Position numbers and translations under genes: made by a program
Shown here: positions 9,295 through 17,157 of the stretch, piece after piece
Layout of the letters: every line of letters starts with the position of its first letter
Numbering within the stretch: the first letter of the stretch is position 1
The notes under the pieces: generated by a model
What the model was told of the DNA's origin: nothing
The model's input: the letters and a program-made list of their open reading frames with translations, nothing else
Database searches by the model: none
Assembly: GCA_025362975.1 (NCBI GenBank)
Contig: JANYES010000019.1
Location: 310,001-374,000, forward strand
From: Alphaproteobacteria bacterium
GTDB lineage: Bacteria; Pseudomonadota; Alphaproteobacteria; Rickettsiales; SXRF01
Length of the DNA stretch: 64,000 nucleotides
Reading direction: 5' to 3'

Positions 9295-9444
9295 CCTTTT
9301 CCAAATGTACCGCGCCAATGAGAAACTCCGCGCTGAGTGCCATAGCGGTGGGTGAAGCTATACTTGGCTTTATGCTCACGTAATTTCCGCTCAAAACGCG
9401 GGCAGTGTTTGAACAGGTTATTTCTATATTTTAGCTGAGAGTGT

Positions 9445-9458
9445 TTGATTGGGATCAA
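9445..9458. promoter_or_regulatory. Perfect FNR/FixK box upstream of the SnoaL-like gene
   Basis: TTGATTGGGATCAA is an exact TTGAT-N4-ATCAA dyad. It is centred about 139 bases upstream of the ATG at 9591 and 158 bases after the ion-channel gene. The upstream GTG at 9441 would place this box inside a coding region, which argues for the later start. Confidence 0.75.
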
Positions 9459-9590
9459 ATGATTTCCGGTGCAACTAGGTTAGGGCTTTGTGCAAGCGAC
9501 AGTTCAAAAAGGCCTGTGCTGCTGCTTAAGAGTCATGCGGAGGCTTACACAAAACCCGTACTGTATTGGCGAATGAAGGATTATGACCAA

Positions 9591-10073
9591 ATGCACTATT
9601 TTACCCGCAGTGTGATCGTTTTTGTATTGCTTATCGCCACACCGGCAATAGCATGTGAAGAGGCGCCTGAGGCAAAAGCCAATTACAGACCGGACGTGAG
9701 CGAAGCATTGACGGAATGGGTGGCTGCGGTGCAAGGTCAGTCAGTAGAGAAGATTGTTAAATTATATGATAAAAACGCTGTTATGATTTCGACCTTTGCA
9801 CAGGTGCCGATTACGACTCATCAAGGACTGCTGGGCTATTATAAGAAAGTGGTATCAAATCCTGACGCCAAAGTGGACGTCACCGAAACACATCCACGCG
9901 TTTTTGGCAACATGGCCGTCAATAGCGGCCAGTATACTTTTTATTATACGCAGGACGGTGAATCTGTCACGATCCCGGCACGTTTCTCATTTACCTATAT
10001 ATTACGCGATGGCAGATGGATAATAGTCGATCATCATTCCTCCAAAGTGCCTCTGCCGGAGGAAGGCCATTAA
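9591..10073 (+). CDS. Secreted SnoaL/DUF4440-like protein
   Basis: A 160-residue protein. The start at 9591 is chosen because AAGGA sits 10 bases upstream and the product begins with a signal peptide (HYFTRSVIVFVLLIATPAIACEE). The frame is open further upstream to 9441, but that would overlap an FNR box. The mature part has the cone-shaped fold pattern of the SnoaL/DUF4440 group: LTEWVAAVQGQSVEKIVKLYDKNAVMISTF, TTHQGLLGYYKKVV, and DGRWIIVDHHSSKVP at the end. Members are small ligand-binding or isomerase-like proteins; the function here is unknown. Periplasmic location and low-oxygen control are inferred. Confidence 0.78.
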   Translation: MHYFTRSVIVFVLLIATPAIACEEAPEAKANYRPDVSEALTEWVAAVQGQSVEKIVKLYDKNAVMISTFAQVPITTHQGLLGYYKKVVSNPDAKVDVTETHPRVFGNMAVNSGQYTFYYTQDGESVTIPARFSFTYILRDGRWIIVDHHSSKVPLPEEGH

Positions 10074-10252
10074 GGAAGTTCTCTTGAACCAAAAGCACCT
10101 ACCGCGAGGCGACACAGGTTTAAGCCATGCGATTGAATGTGGTTCTAACGGTTACATGGGATGCTTTATTTTCCAAGCGTTGCAACAAATAAATAATTCC
10201 AGTCGCCTGAATAATAAATGAATTTAATGCGCAATATTTTTTCTTGTGCATA

Positions 10253-10266
10253 TTGATCACGATCAA
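10253..10266. promoter_or_regulatory. Perfect FNR/FixK box upstream of the stress-protein gene
   Basis: TTGATCACGATCAA is an exact TTGAT-N4-ATCAA dyad, centred about 107 bases before the ATG at 10367. It lies in the 293-base gap after the SnoaL-like gene; the rest of that gap shows no gene. Confidence 0.75.
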
Positions 10267-10366
10267 ACCCTTCGTGCATATACAGGCCTAGGATAGAAGA
10301 AGTAAAAGTCGCCGATTAACTGCATTTTATAGGATTTCACCAAGTTTTTATTAGGGAGATACGCAC

Positions 10367-10867
10367 ATGACTAATGTTGCAGGAGTTTTTGACAGCAAGA
10401 CGGAGGCTGATGCCGCAGTTTCAAAACTGCTGGATACAGGATTCAATAAGGAACACTTAAGCCTTATCGTTTCCGACCATGCCCGCCACACCATTTTTTC
10501 ATCTCCCACCGATGACGAAAGCACCCGTGCTATTGAAGGCGGAGCCGCCGGAGCATTGATCGGTGGCGCTTTGGGTGCTTTGATCGCGGGTCTCACCCTC
10601 GTCGGAGTTATCGTAGTTCCAGGATCTGGTGGATTGCTCGCAGTAGGGCCGCTTGTTGCCGCTCTCTCCGGTGCAGGAGCAGGTGCCGCAGCTGGTGGGT
10701 TAGGCGGTGCGTTAATCAGCGCGGGTTTTGCCCTTGATGAGGTAAAGCGTTACGAGGAAGAAATCAGGCACGGCAAAGCAGTCATTGTTGTTCATACCAC
10801 CGATGAAATGGCCCCCGCCGCGCGTGTTGCTTTGCGGAGCGGGAATGCGACCATAAAAGCGGCCTAA
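10367..10867 (+). CDS. Glycine-rich general-stress-type protein
   Basis: A 166-residue protein that starts behind TTAGGGAGA. The N-terminal module (VAGVFDSKTEADAAVSKLLDTGF and HLSLIVSD) resembles the general-stress-protein 17M/YflT group. Two glycine/alanine-rich hydrophobic stretches follow (AGALIGGALGALIAGLTLVG and GAGAGAAAGGLGGALISAGF), then a ferredoxin-like end (EEEIRHGKAVIVVHTTDE). Similar proteins accompany stress and low-oxygen genes, and a perfect FNR box lies upstream. No enzymatic motif is visible. Confidence 0.75.
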   Translation: MTNVAGVFDSKTEADAAVSKLLDTGFNKEHLSLIVSDHARHTIFSSPTDDESTRAIEGGAAGALIGGALGALIAGLTLVGVIVVPGSGGLLAVGPLVAALSGAGAGAAAGGLGGALISAGFALDEVKRYEEEIRHGKAVIVVHTTDEMAPAARVALRSGNATIKAA

Positions 10868-11024
10868 ATTTTTATCAGCAAGGATAACGAGAATGCCAAC
10901 CCCAATAAATCATATTTTGGTATTGTAGCTATAATCATTATTATCATACTGGCGTACCCGCCGTGAAAAACCAAAATATATTAAAACGCTTCGGGTATGC
11001 ATATATTCAGGCATTGTTTTCAGT

Positions 11025-11219
11025 TTGAAAAGTGAGAAAAGTTTCCGTTTACAAGTAGTCGGCATTGCCTGGTTGATCGGAGCCAGCCGCGTCTATCTTA
11101 ATGCCCACTGGCTTTCGGATGTGCTGGGAGCGTTTGCTCTGGCCGCCGCATTCCTAAGCCTGTGCATTGGATTATTGGAAATGCAAAACCAGCATGTCAC
11201 TTTCCATCATAAGGGTTAG
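11025..11219 (+). pseudogene. C-terminal remnant of a PAP2 phosphatase
   Basis: Only about 64 residues are readable, but they contain the last PAP2 (phosphatidic acid phosphatase type 2) signature block, SRVYLNAHWLSDVLGAFALA, with the catalytic His and Asp. The N-terminal membrane part and the first two motifs (KxxxxxxRP and PSGH) are absent. Bases 10868-11024 carry many stops in this frame. The TTG at 11025 is only the first possible start. I read it as the decayed end of a phosphatase gene left 6 bases before the P-type ATPase. Confidence 0.7.
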
Positions 11220-11225
11220 GGGATC

Positions 11226-13112
11226 ATGAACACAAAAAAGCCCATTTCGCTTCCCTCAGCCTCACGCTGGCATTGGGGGTTATTGATCTTGAGCTTGATG
11301 GCGATTGTGCTGCATTTTTCGTTGCGATGGGCGGGATTGTCTCCCGTTGCCACGCTTGCAGCAGCGGACATTCCGTTGGTTTGTGTCATCATTCTTGGCG
11401 GTATCCCGCTACTTTTCCAAATTCTGCTCAAGCTATTTTGTGGTGATTTTGGTGCGGATTTACTAGCAGTATTGGCACTCGTGACAGGAGCATGGCTGGG
11501 TGAATACCTCGCCGCTGTATTGATTATCATGATGCTTTCCGGCGGTCAGGCACTGGAGGCATATGCCATGCGCAAAGCATCTGCTGTATTGCTGGCACTG
11601 GCGGAGCGCATGCCATCCATCGCCCACCGAAAAAAGGGCGAGCAGATCGAGGAAATCACTCTTGCTGATATTGCCATTGGTGACGAAATAATCGTGTACC
11701 CACATGAAACCGCTCCTGTTGACGGTACTGTCACCGATGGTAATGGTTCGATGGATGAATCCTATCTGACAGGCGAGCCTTATCAGGTATCCAAGGCCCC
11801 CGGCACGTCAGTGCTGTCCGGCGCAATTAATGGCGAGGCGGTGCTGGTCATTCGTGCAGAGAAACTCGCTCATGATTCACGTTACGCCCAGATCATGGAA
11901 GTGATGCAGGAGGCCGAGCAGAAGCGCCCCAGCATACGCCGTTTAGGCGATCAGATCGGTGCCGTCTTTGCGCCGCTCGCGCTGGCATTCGCTTGTGCCG
12001 CATGGTATTTTACCGGCGACTCTACACGTTTTCTGGCGGTACTGGTAGTAGCAACGCCGTGTCCGCTACTTATTGCGATACCGATTACCTTGATCAGCGC
12101 CATTTCGATGGCTGCAAAGAGCGGCATTATCATCAAAGACCCCACGGTGCTGGAGCGCCTGCCGACCTGCCGCACGGCGATTTTTGATAAAACCGGCACA
12201 CTGACTTACGGCAAGCCGGAATTGATGGAAATCATTCCTGAGGCAGGTATTTCTAAAGATGATGTTTTGCTGTGGGCGTCAAGTTTAGAGCGCTACTCGA
12301 AACATCCGTTGGCGAGTGCGATCTTACAAGCTGCAGCGAAAACCAAGTTAGTCCTAACGGAAGCCGCCAGCGTTTCAGAAAAACCGGGGCAAGGGTTAAC
12401 CGGCATAGTAGCAGGGCATGAAATTCGCGTGACGAATCGTAAAAAACTCCTGCAAGCAACTCCTGATATTGCTTCTGTATTACCTCCCACTGCGGCAGGA
12501 CTGGAATGTATTATCATGATCGATGGCAAGTATGCAGCCACGTTTCATTTCCGCGATGCACCGCGCGCGAACGGAAAATCGTTCATTCACCACCTTGCGC
12601 CTTCACATCAGTTCAACAAAATAATGCTGGTGTCCGGCGACCGCGAATCGGAAGTTACCTATCTTGCCGATTTGCTTGGCATTGAAGAAACCCTTGCCTC
12701 ACAAAGCCCCGAACAAAAAGTTGCCGTCGTGCGGGCGGAAACAGCCAAAGCCCCAACGCTGTTTATGGGTGATGGCATTAATGATGCTCCCGCGCTTGCC
12801 TCAGCAACCGTTGGCATTGCCTTCGGCCAACACAGTTCCGTTACTGCCGAAGCCGCCGGTGCCGTCATCATGGAAAATTCGCTGGTGAAAGTGGACGAAT
12901 TGATCCATATTTCCGCCGCCATGCGCCGCATTGTCCTTCAAAGCGCCATCGGCGGTATGGGGCTAAGCATTATTGCCATGGGATTTGCCGGTGGCGGGTT
13001 TATCACACCTGTAATGGGAGCCTTGCTACAGGAAGTAATCGACATAATTGCCATCGCCAACGCCCTGCGCCTTACCTGGGGCAGTAGTATCGAAACGGAC
13101 CTCAATCGCTAA
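11226..13112 (+). CDS. Heavy-metal P1B-type ATPase with TPCP motif
   Basis: A 628-residue P1B ATPase without an N-terminal metal-binding domain. Motifs are DESYLTGEPYQVSK (actuator), ATPCPLLIAIP (metal-site helix), IFDKTGTLTYGKPE (phosphorylation), SSLERYSKHPLASAI (HP motif), and MGDGINDAPALASATVGIAFG. The last helix pair has LLQEVIDIIAIANALR. A TPCP metal-site motif and QE-VID-NALR end are the features described for the P1B-5 subgroup (Nia-like, nickel/iron export). The metal is therefore inferred as Fe2+ or Ni2+, not Cu or Zn. It lies in the FNR-box cluster. Confidence 0.88.
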   Translation: MNTKKPISLPSASRWHWGLLILSLMAIVLHFSLRWAGLSPVATLAAADIPLVCVIILGGIPLLFQILLKLFCGDFGADLLAVLALVTGAWLGEYLAAVLIIMMLSGGQALEAYAMRKASAVLLALAERMPSIAHRKKGEQIEEITLADIAIGDEIIVYPHETAPVDGTVTDGNGSMDESYLTGEPYQVSKAPGTSVLSGAINGEAVLVIRAEKLAHDSRYAQIMEVMQEAEQKRPSIRRLGDQIGAVFAPLALAFACAAWYFTGDSTRFLAVLVVATPCPLLIAIPITLISAISMAAKSGIIIKDPTVLERLPTCRTAIFDKTGTLTYGKPELMEIIPEAGISKDDVLLWASSLERYSKHPLASAILQAAAKTKLVLTEAASVSEKPGQGLTGIVAGHEIRVTNRKKLLQATPDIASVLPPTAAGLECIIMIDGKYAATFHFRDAPRANGKSFIHHLAPSHQFNKIMLVSGDRESEVTYLADLLGIEETLASQSPEQKVAVVRAETAKAPTLFMGDGINDAPALASATVGIAFGQHSSVTAEAAGAVIMENSLVKVDELIHISAAMRRIVLQSAIGGMGLSIIAMGFAGGGFITPVMGALLQEVIDIIAIANALRLTWGSSIETDLNR

Positions 13113-13222
13113 TCCGGCGTAAACCTGCGCAACTTACTGGCAACGCATAAATTAGCCAGCTCCACATAGATAAAGATTTGTGAGGCGCCCACACTTAGAT
13201 GGAACAATTTATGGAGGATATC

Positions 13223-13430
13223 ATGGCTTATTATGTAATAGGAGGCTTTGACGGCCCGGCCAACGAGTGTAAATCATTGTCAGAAGCGGGAAACGTTTAC
13301 CAGAGAAATGACCCACGCCATTCATGAGATAGAAGTCACACACCCATTCGGCGATAAACCGCCATGCTGCAAACTTCCGGTAGAAATATTTACGAAAGCT
13401 GAATGGGCAAATGCGCGGAGATGCGATTAA
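13223..13430 (+). other. Small ORF(s) of unknown status after the ATPase gene
   Basis: The 13113-13479 stretch holds no full-length gene. An ATG at 13223, behind a good GGAGGA site, encodes 34 residues (YYVIGGFDGPANECKSLSEA) and stops at 13327. A second frame continues from 13248 to 13430 with a plausible segment THPFGDKPPCCKLPVEIF. The pair could be one short gene broken by a frameshift, or chance. No family is recognised. Confidence 0.3.
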
Positions 13431-13582
13431 GCTCCAGATTTTCTTCAGGCCTCTATGGTGCCGCTATTATCCGTAATAGCGTGCCGTTGCGCATCATCAG
13501 CGTGTCGGCCTGGGCGTCCTTCAGCGGCACGATGCCGACGCCCAGAGCGTCAACGTTGGTTTTGACGCCGATGCGATTAAGC
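13420..13582 (+). repeat. 13-bp direct repeats flanking a foreign-looking segment
   Basis: GATGCGATTAAGC occurs at 13420-13432 and again at 13570-13582, exactly 150 bases apart. The DNA between them breaks the upstream part of the ATPase gene's frame. It reads better as protein on the minus strand (RIGVKTNVDALGVGIVPLKD). Confidence 0.5.
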
Positions 13583-13653
13583 ACGCCAGGGACATTCTAA
13601 AAGCAAATTTCGACCTTGAAAAGGCCAAAGCCAAAAAGGCGGGAACCCAGATT

Positions 13654-15645
13654 TTGCAACCCTTAGCGGAGCAGATTCTTCCTGACGACATCCAGATTAT
13701 AATTGAAGATAACGGCGCTGGCATGTCTAAAGCCGATCTTGAATCAAAGTTTCTCGTAATCGGTCGCCGCAGACGTAAGGGTAAGGAAATGGACGCCCGC
13801 ACCGATTCGCGCAGAATCATCATGGGACGTAAGGGCCTCGGAAAACTGGCCGGATTCGGCATAGCTCACCTCATTGAGGTAACTTCTAAAGTTGAAACCG
13901 AAACGCATGCGACCCGCATTATTCTCGATCTCGATACTCTCCTGAACAGCGGCCCGCATCCAACCGAAGCGGCGGCAGGTGAAGATTTGACAGCCGAACA
14001 GAATGCGACGGCGGACGGTCCGGCCAAGCAGGCGGAAGTAAAGGTTCCCGTAGAAATCATTCCTGACGGCGCAGGATTGACAAAAGGTACACGCATAGTC
14101 CTCAAACGCCTGGTTTACGAGGCCGTGCGCGGCGAGCTAGCAGCGTCACTTAATCAGGCTCTGGCCGAAAACTTTTACGGCATTAACGCCAGCGACTTCG
14201 GCATTACAATAAATAATACGTTGGTCGACACCACTAGCGCCGACTTTGCCTATGCCTTTCCCAATAACGATACCGTGCCGAAAAATTCTCTAGTTAAGGT
14301 CAATATTCCAAGCGACGATCTTTTCGGAACTAATCTATCCATTGAGTATCGCATACGTTTTCGCCCCCCAAAACATCAACTGGCAGCTAAAGGACGCGGT
14401 ATGCGCGTCTACGCTCATAATCGACTGGCCTCGGCGCCCGATCTTCTGGACGTGAAATCAAGCGCGCATGGCTTCCAATATACGAGTTACCTCGACGGCG
14501 TGGTCATGGCGGATTTTATCGACGAACAGCCCACCGACTACATCTCAACGGATCGACAAAGCCTGCGCTGGGATACGCCCATTCTGACGCCGCTGCGCGA
14601 CTTTCTTACCGCGCAAATGAATAGGGCGCTGAATGATTACGCCAACACGGTATCGGAAGGCCTTGAGAATAAATTGAAGGACGACGATTTTACGCGAGGA
14701 GTAATATCGGCGGGAAGATTGCCCGAACACCGCGAGCGCAACGCCTGGCAAATTGCCAAGACGCTTGCAGGAAGAGACGCGGGCGACATCGAGAGCGATT
14801 TTTATCGCAATACCTTAAAAAGCGTCGTTTCCGGCATTGGACACGGAGAAATCCTCGGCACCATACAATTGCTTGCCGAGCAGGAGCACCCCGAGCTGAA
14901 CGAAGTCATCAAGGAAATAACCAAATTGACCCGCCATGAATTCGACGAATTTATGACGATCATCGACGCACGGCTTACCGCGATCCAAGCTCTTTCAAAA
15001 CTGGTGGAGGACGTTAATTTTAAGGCCGCAAAAAACGAGAAGGAATTGCACCTTCTGTTTGAGAAAAATCCTTGGATAATCGATCCCACCTATTTTGAAT
15101 TCCTGACAAGCAATCAGGGAGAAAATGAATTGACGCAGCGGTTGTCGAAGGATCTTGAAATCGGTAAATTCGCACCTCAAAATTACGATCCCGAAACTGA
15201 TGACGAAGCTAAACCGCTGGGTGCCAACAAGCGGCCCGATCTTACATTCCTGCTGTCCAATCAATCCTTGAAACGGTTGGTAATCATTGAGCTTAAGGCT
15301 CCGAACACGCCGCTTCATATCGATCATCTGACTCAGCTTAAGGGCTATATGGCCAAAGCCGAAAAGTTTTTGAAGAAAACGGACGGCGGTACTGCGGTCA
15401 AAGTGGAAGGCATTTTAATCGGGAGCCATAATGCCGACACCGTTGCGGAAAAAGTACAGTCCTTGGATTACGAGATTGAAAAGCAAATGGGGCCGAACAG
15501 TCCCTGGAGAGTTTTCGATATTCTCGAAGTGCTCAGGCGCACGAGAGATGCGCACCGCGAAATTCTTGACGTCTATCAAAAAGCGAGTTTGATGCCGGTG
15601 TCGGTGGCGCAGCTTGCTGGAACTGCAAAGAAGGCAGCGCAGTAG
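13654..15645 (+). CDS. GHKL (MORC/MutL-like) ATPase fused to a PD-(D/E)XK-type nuclease domain; 5' end doubtful
   Basis: A 663-residue protein if started at TTG 13654; the frame is open upstream to 13480 without a normal start codon. Residues 18-24, EDNGAGM, and about 59-72, GRKGLGKLAGFGIA, are the second and third ATP-binding motifs of GHKL ATPases. The first motif, with its Asn/Glu, would fall near GFDADAIKHA at 13558-13587, where the DNA looks rearranged. The C-terminal region has ELHLLFEKNPWIIDP and then RPDLTFLL with VIIELKAP about 15 residues later, the spacing of a PD-(D/E)XK or Shedu/DUF4263-like nuclease. It converges with a cytosine methylase gene, the context known for MutL/MORC-type ATPases in restriction systems. 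It may be inactive. Confidence 0.72.
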   Translation: MQPLAEQILPDDIQIIIEDNGAGMSKADLESKFLVIGRRRRKGKEMDARTDSRRIIMGRKGLGKLAGFGIAHLIEVTSKVETETHATRIILDLDTLLNSGPHPTEAAAGEDLTAEQNATADGPAKQAEVKVPVEIIPDGAGLTKGTRIVLKRLVYEAVRGELAASLNQALAENFYGINASDFGITINNTLVDTTSADFAYAFPNNDTVPKNSLVKVNIPSDDLFGTNLSIEYRIRFRPPKHQLAAKGRGMRVYAHNRLASAPDLLDVKSSAHGFQYTSYLDGVVMADFIDEQPTDYISTDRQSLRWDTPILTPLRDFLTAQMNRALNDYANTVSEGLENKLKDDDFTRGVISAGRLPEHRERNAWQIAKTLAGRDAGDIESDFYRNTLKSVVSGIGHGEILGTIQLLAEQEHPELNEVIKEITKLTRHEFDEFMTIIDARLTAIQALSKLVEDVNFKAAKNEKELHLLFEKNPWIIDPTYFEFLTSNQGENELTQRLSKDLEIGKFAPQNYDPETDDEAKPLGANKRPDLTFLLSNQSLKRLVIIELKAPNTPLHIDHLTQLKGYMAKAEKFLKKTDGGTAVKVEGILIGSHNADTVAEKVQSLDYEIEKQMGPNSPWRVFDILEVLRRTRDAHREILDVYQKASLMPVSVAQLAGTAKKAAQ

Positions 15646-15649
15646 GCGG

Positions 15650-16663
15650 TTAGTGCATTAGCTCGGCAATGGCGCGAGCCATTGAGGATCCCACTCCAAG
15701 CGAAACCCCATTCCCGATCTGACGCGCCATTTGCTCCGCCGTGCCCTCAAACAGGAAGTCGTCCGGCACCATTTGAAGTCGTGCGCCTTCGCGGAAGGAA
15801 ATCGGCCGGTGCTCCTGCGGATGAAGGAAACGCCCGCAGGAGGGATTTAAAAATCCGGTTCTGATCGTGGGGCTGACGTCGTCCCAACGCATCCTTCCCC
15901 AAATGTCGATGATCTTTCCTTTTGTGCGGAACCACGAAGGAGGCACTAAATGACGCGCCGCGCGCGCTACGTCGCGTATGTCTCCTCCTTCAGGCACCAA
16001 TCGGATCCGTTTCAATGCGAACTCACTTCTAGGAAGTGTAAAATGCTGAATTTCCCGACACGGAAATTCCGGTAAATCGGCGAATGCCTGCCGCACCGTT
16101 TGCCTTTCCGGACGCAGAAAATCATCCAGCGGTGGCGCTCCCACTTTTGAAAAAACCGTGAACGAACGAACGCGCCGCTGGGGCGCACCGAAGTCGGCGG
16201 CGTCGAGCACCCAGGTAAACGTCTCGTATTTTGCCTTCTCAAAACGCTGCTTAAGCCGTTCCCATATGGGAGACTTAAGAAAGAGCGCAACATTTTCGAC
16301 GACTACAATTTTAGCGCCCACGGCTAATGCCCAATCCGGAACGATCAAAGCCATATTGTTTCTCGGGTCATCGGGGTCGCGCCGCCCCAGGCTGGAAAAA
16401 TTCTGACAGGGAGGCCCGGCGATAAGAATGTCCGCACGACCTTCCGGTCGTTTTTTAGTCAGGTCGCACACCTCTACGTGATTGCCCAGGTTGCGCGCAT
16501 AGGTCGATGCCGCAACGCGATCCCACTCGTAAGCAGCCTGTAATTTGAATCCTTCTTTTTGGAAGGCGCAGCCGAAAAGGCCCGCCCCCGAAAACAACTC
16601 GATCACCTGCGGCGAAGTGTTTTTGATTCGAGTGCGCGGTAATTTTTTAGCTTTGCCGCTCAT
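15650..16663 (-). CDS. dcm: DNA (cytosine-5-)-methyltransferase
   Basis: A 337-residue C5-methylase. Motif I is VIELFSGAGLFGCAF, motif IV with the catalytic Cys is GPPCQNFSSLGRRD, motif VI is VVENVALF, motif VIII is PQRRVRSF, and motif X is IGNGVSLGVG near the end. It methylates a cytosine within a recognition sequence that cannot be predicted from here. Its start overlaps the stop of the ribbon-helix-helix gene by 4 bases (ATGA), and its stop lies 5 bases from the stop of the GHKL-nuclease gene. The layout is that of a methylase with its own regulator facing an effector gene. Confidence 0.93.
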   Translation of the reverse strand: MSGKAKKLPRTRIKNTSPQVIELFSGAGLFGCAFQKEGFKLQAAYEWDRVAASTYARNLGNHVEVCDLTKKRPEGRADILIAGPPCQNFSSLGRRDPDDPRNNMALIVPDWALAVGAKIVVVENVALFLKSPIWERLKQRFEKAKYETFTWVLDAADFGAPQRRVRSFTVFSKVGAPPLDDFLRPERQTVRQAFADLPEFPCREIQHFTLPRSEFALKRIRLVPEGGDIRDVARAARHLVPPSWFRTKGKIIDIWGRMRWDDVSPTIRTGFLNPSCGRFLHPQEHRPISFREGARLQMVPDDFLFEGTAEQMARQIGNGVSLGVGSSMARAIAELMH

Positions 16664-16839
16664 CGTTTACTCCTTCTGGCTGGCATCGCCTCTTGGTAGG
16701 CGCGGTCAAGTGCGCGGCGCACGAGATCGGCGACCGAAACTTCGTTACTGACGGCCAAGCTCTCCAAAGCCTTTTTCTGCCCTTTTCCAAGGCTAACACT
16801 GATCCGATCGTAAACTCGTTTTTTTGGGCCACGTTTCAT
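16660..16839 (-). CDS. Ribbon-helix-helix regulator (59 residues) ahead of dcm
   Basis: A short gene, ATG at 16839 and TGA at 16660-16662. The product begins MKRGPKKRVYDRISVSLGKG and continues through ALESLAVSNEVSVADLV to RRALDRAYQEAMPARRSKR. The basic N-terminus, a short beta strand (RISVSL) and two helices separated by SNEVSV form a CopG/MetJ-like ribbon-helix-helix pattern. It overlaps the dcm start by 4 bases. A perfect 13-bp inverted repeat sits 6 bases upstream of its ATG. The inferred role is autoregulated repression of the methylase operon. Confidence 0.78.
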   Translation of the reverse strand: MKRGPKKRVYDRISVSLGKGQKKALESLAVSNEVSVADLVRRALDRAYQEAMPARRSKR

Positions 16840-16845
16840 GAGAAC

Positions 16846-16872
16846 AATTATGCTGAATTATTCAGCATAATT
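16846..16872. promoter_or_regulatory. Perfect 13-bp inverted repeat, probable operator
   Basis: AATTATGCTGAAT, one central base, then its exact reverse complement ATTCAGCATAATT. The site ends 6 bases from the start codon of the ribbon-helix-helix gene. Ribbon-helix-helix dimers bind such dyads. Its placement fits a repressor site overlapping the promoter or leader of the RHH-dcm unit. Confidence 0.7.
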
Positions 16873-17039
16873 CAATCAAAAAATGGCGCGCGACGTTTTT
16901 TGCCTGATTTTTGCAGGAAAAGCGTGAGGTCGTAGCGCGGTAGGAAAAGTGACCGTATTCAGGCTTTTGGGGGATGCTGAGAAAGTCTAATGCTATGGCA
17001 AAGGTGTGCGTTAGCAAAACAAGGCTGCTGATCCGCTCG

Positions 17040-17072
17040 TGTCAGCAGAAGATTTGCAAATGCTTGGCATTG
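17040..17072 (+). repeat. Copy 1 of att-proximal repeat
   Basis: TGTCAGCA (17040-17047) is followed by TTTGCAAATGCTTGGCATTG (17053-17072). The 20-base block recurs at 17887-17906 with one mismatch. The two copies flank the dihydrofolate-reductase-like gene. Confidence 0.7.
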
Positions 17073-17157
17073 CTCGTTAAGGGCACTAGATTGCCGTTGA
17101 CTGTTTGGGGCACCGCTTGCAAGCTGCAAGCAATTTTGATTCAAAGGGGAAAAATAA

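Noticed and set aside
9441-9590. GTG start at 9441 for the SnoaL-like gene
   Set aside because: It overlaps a perfect FNR box and places the signal peptide internally.
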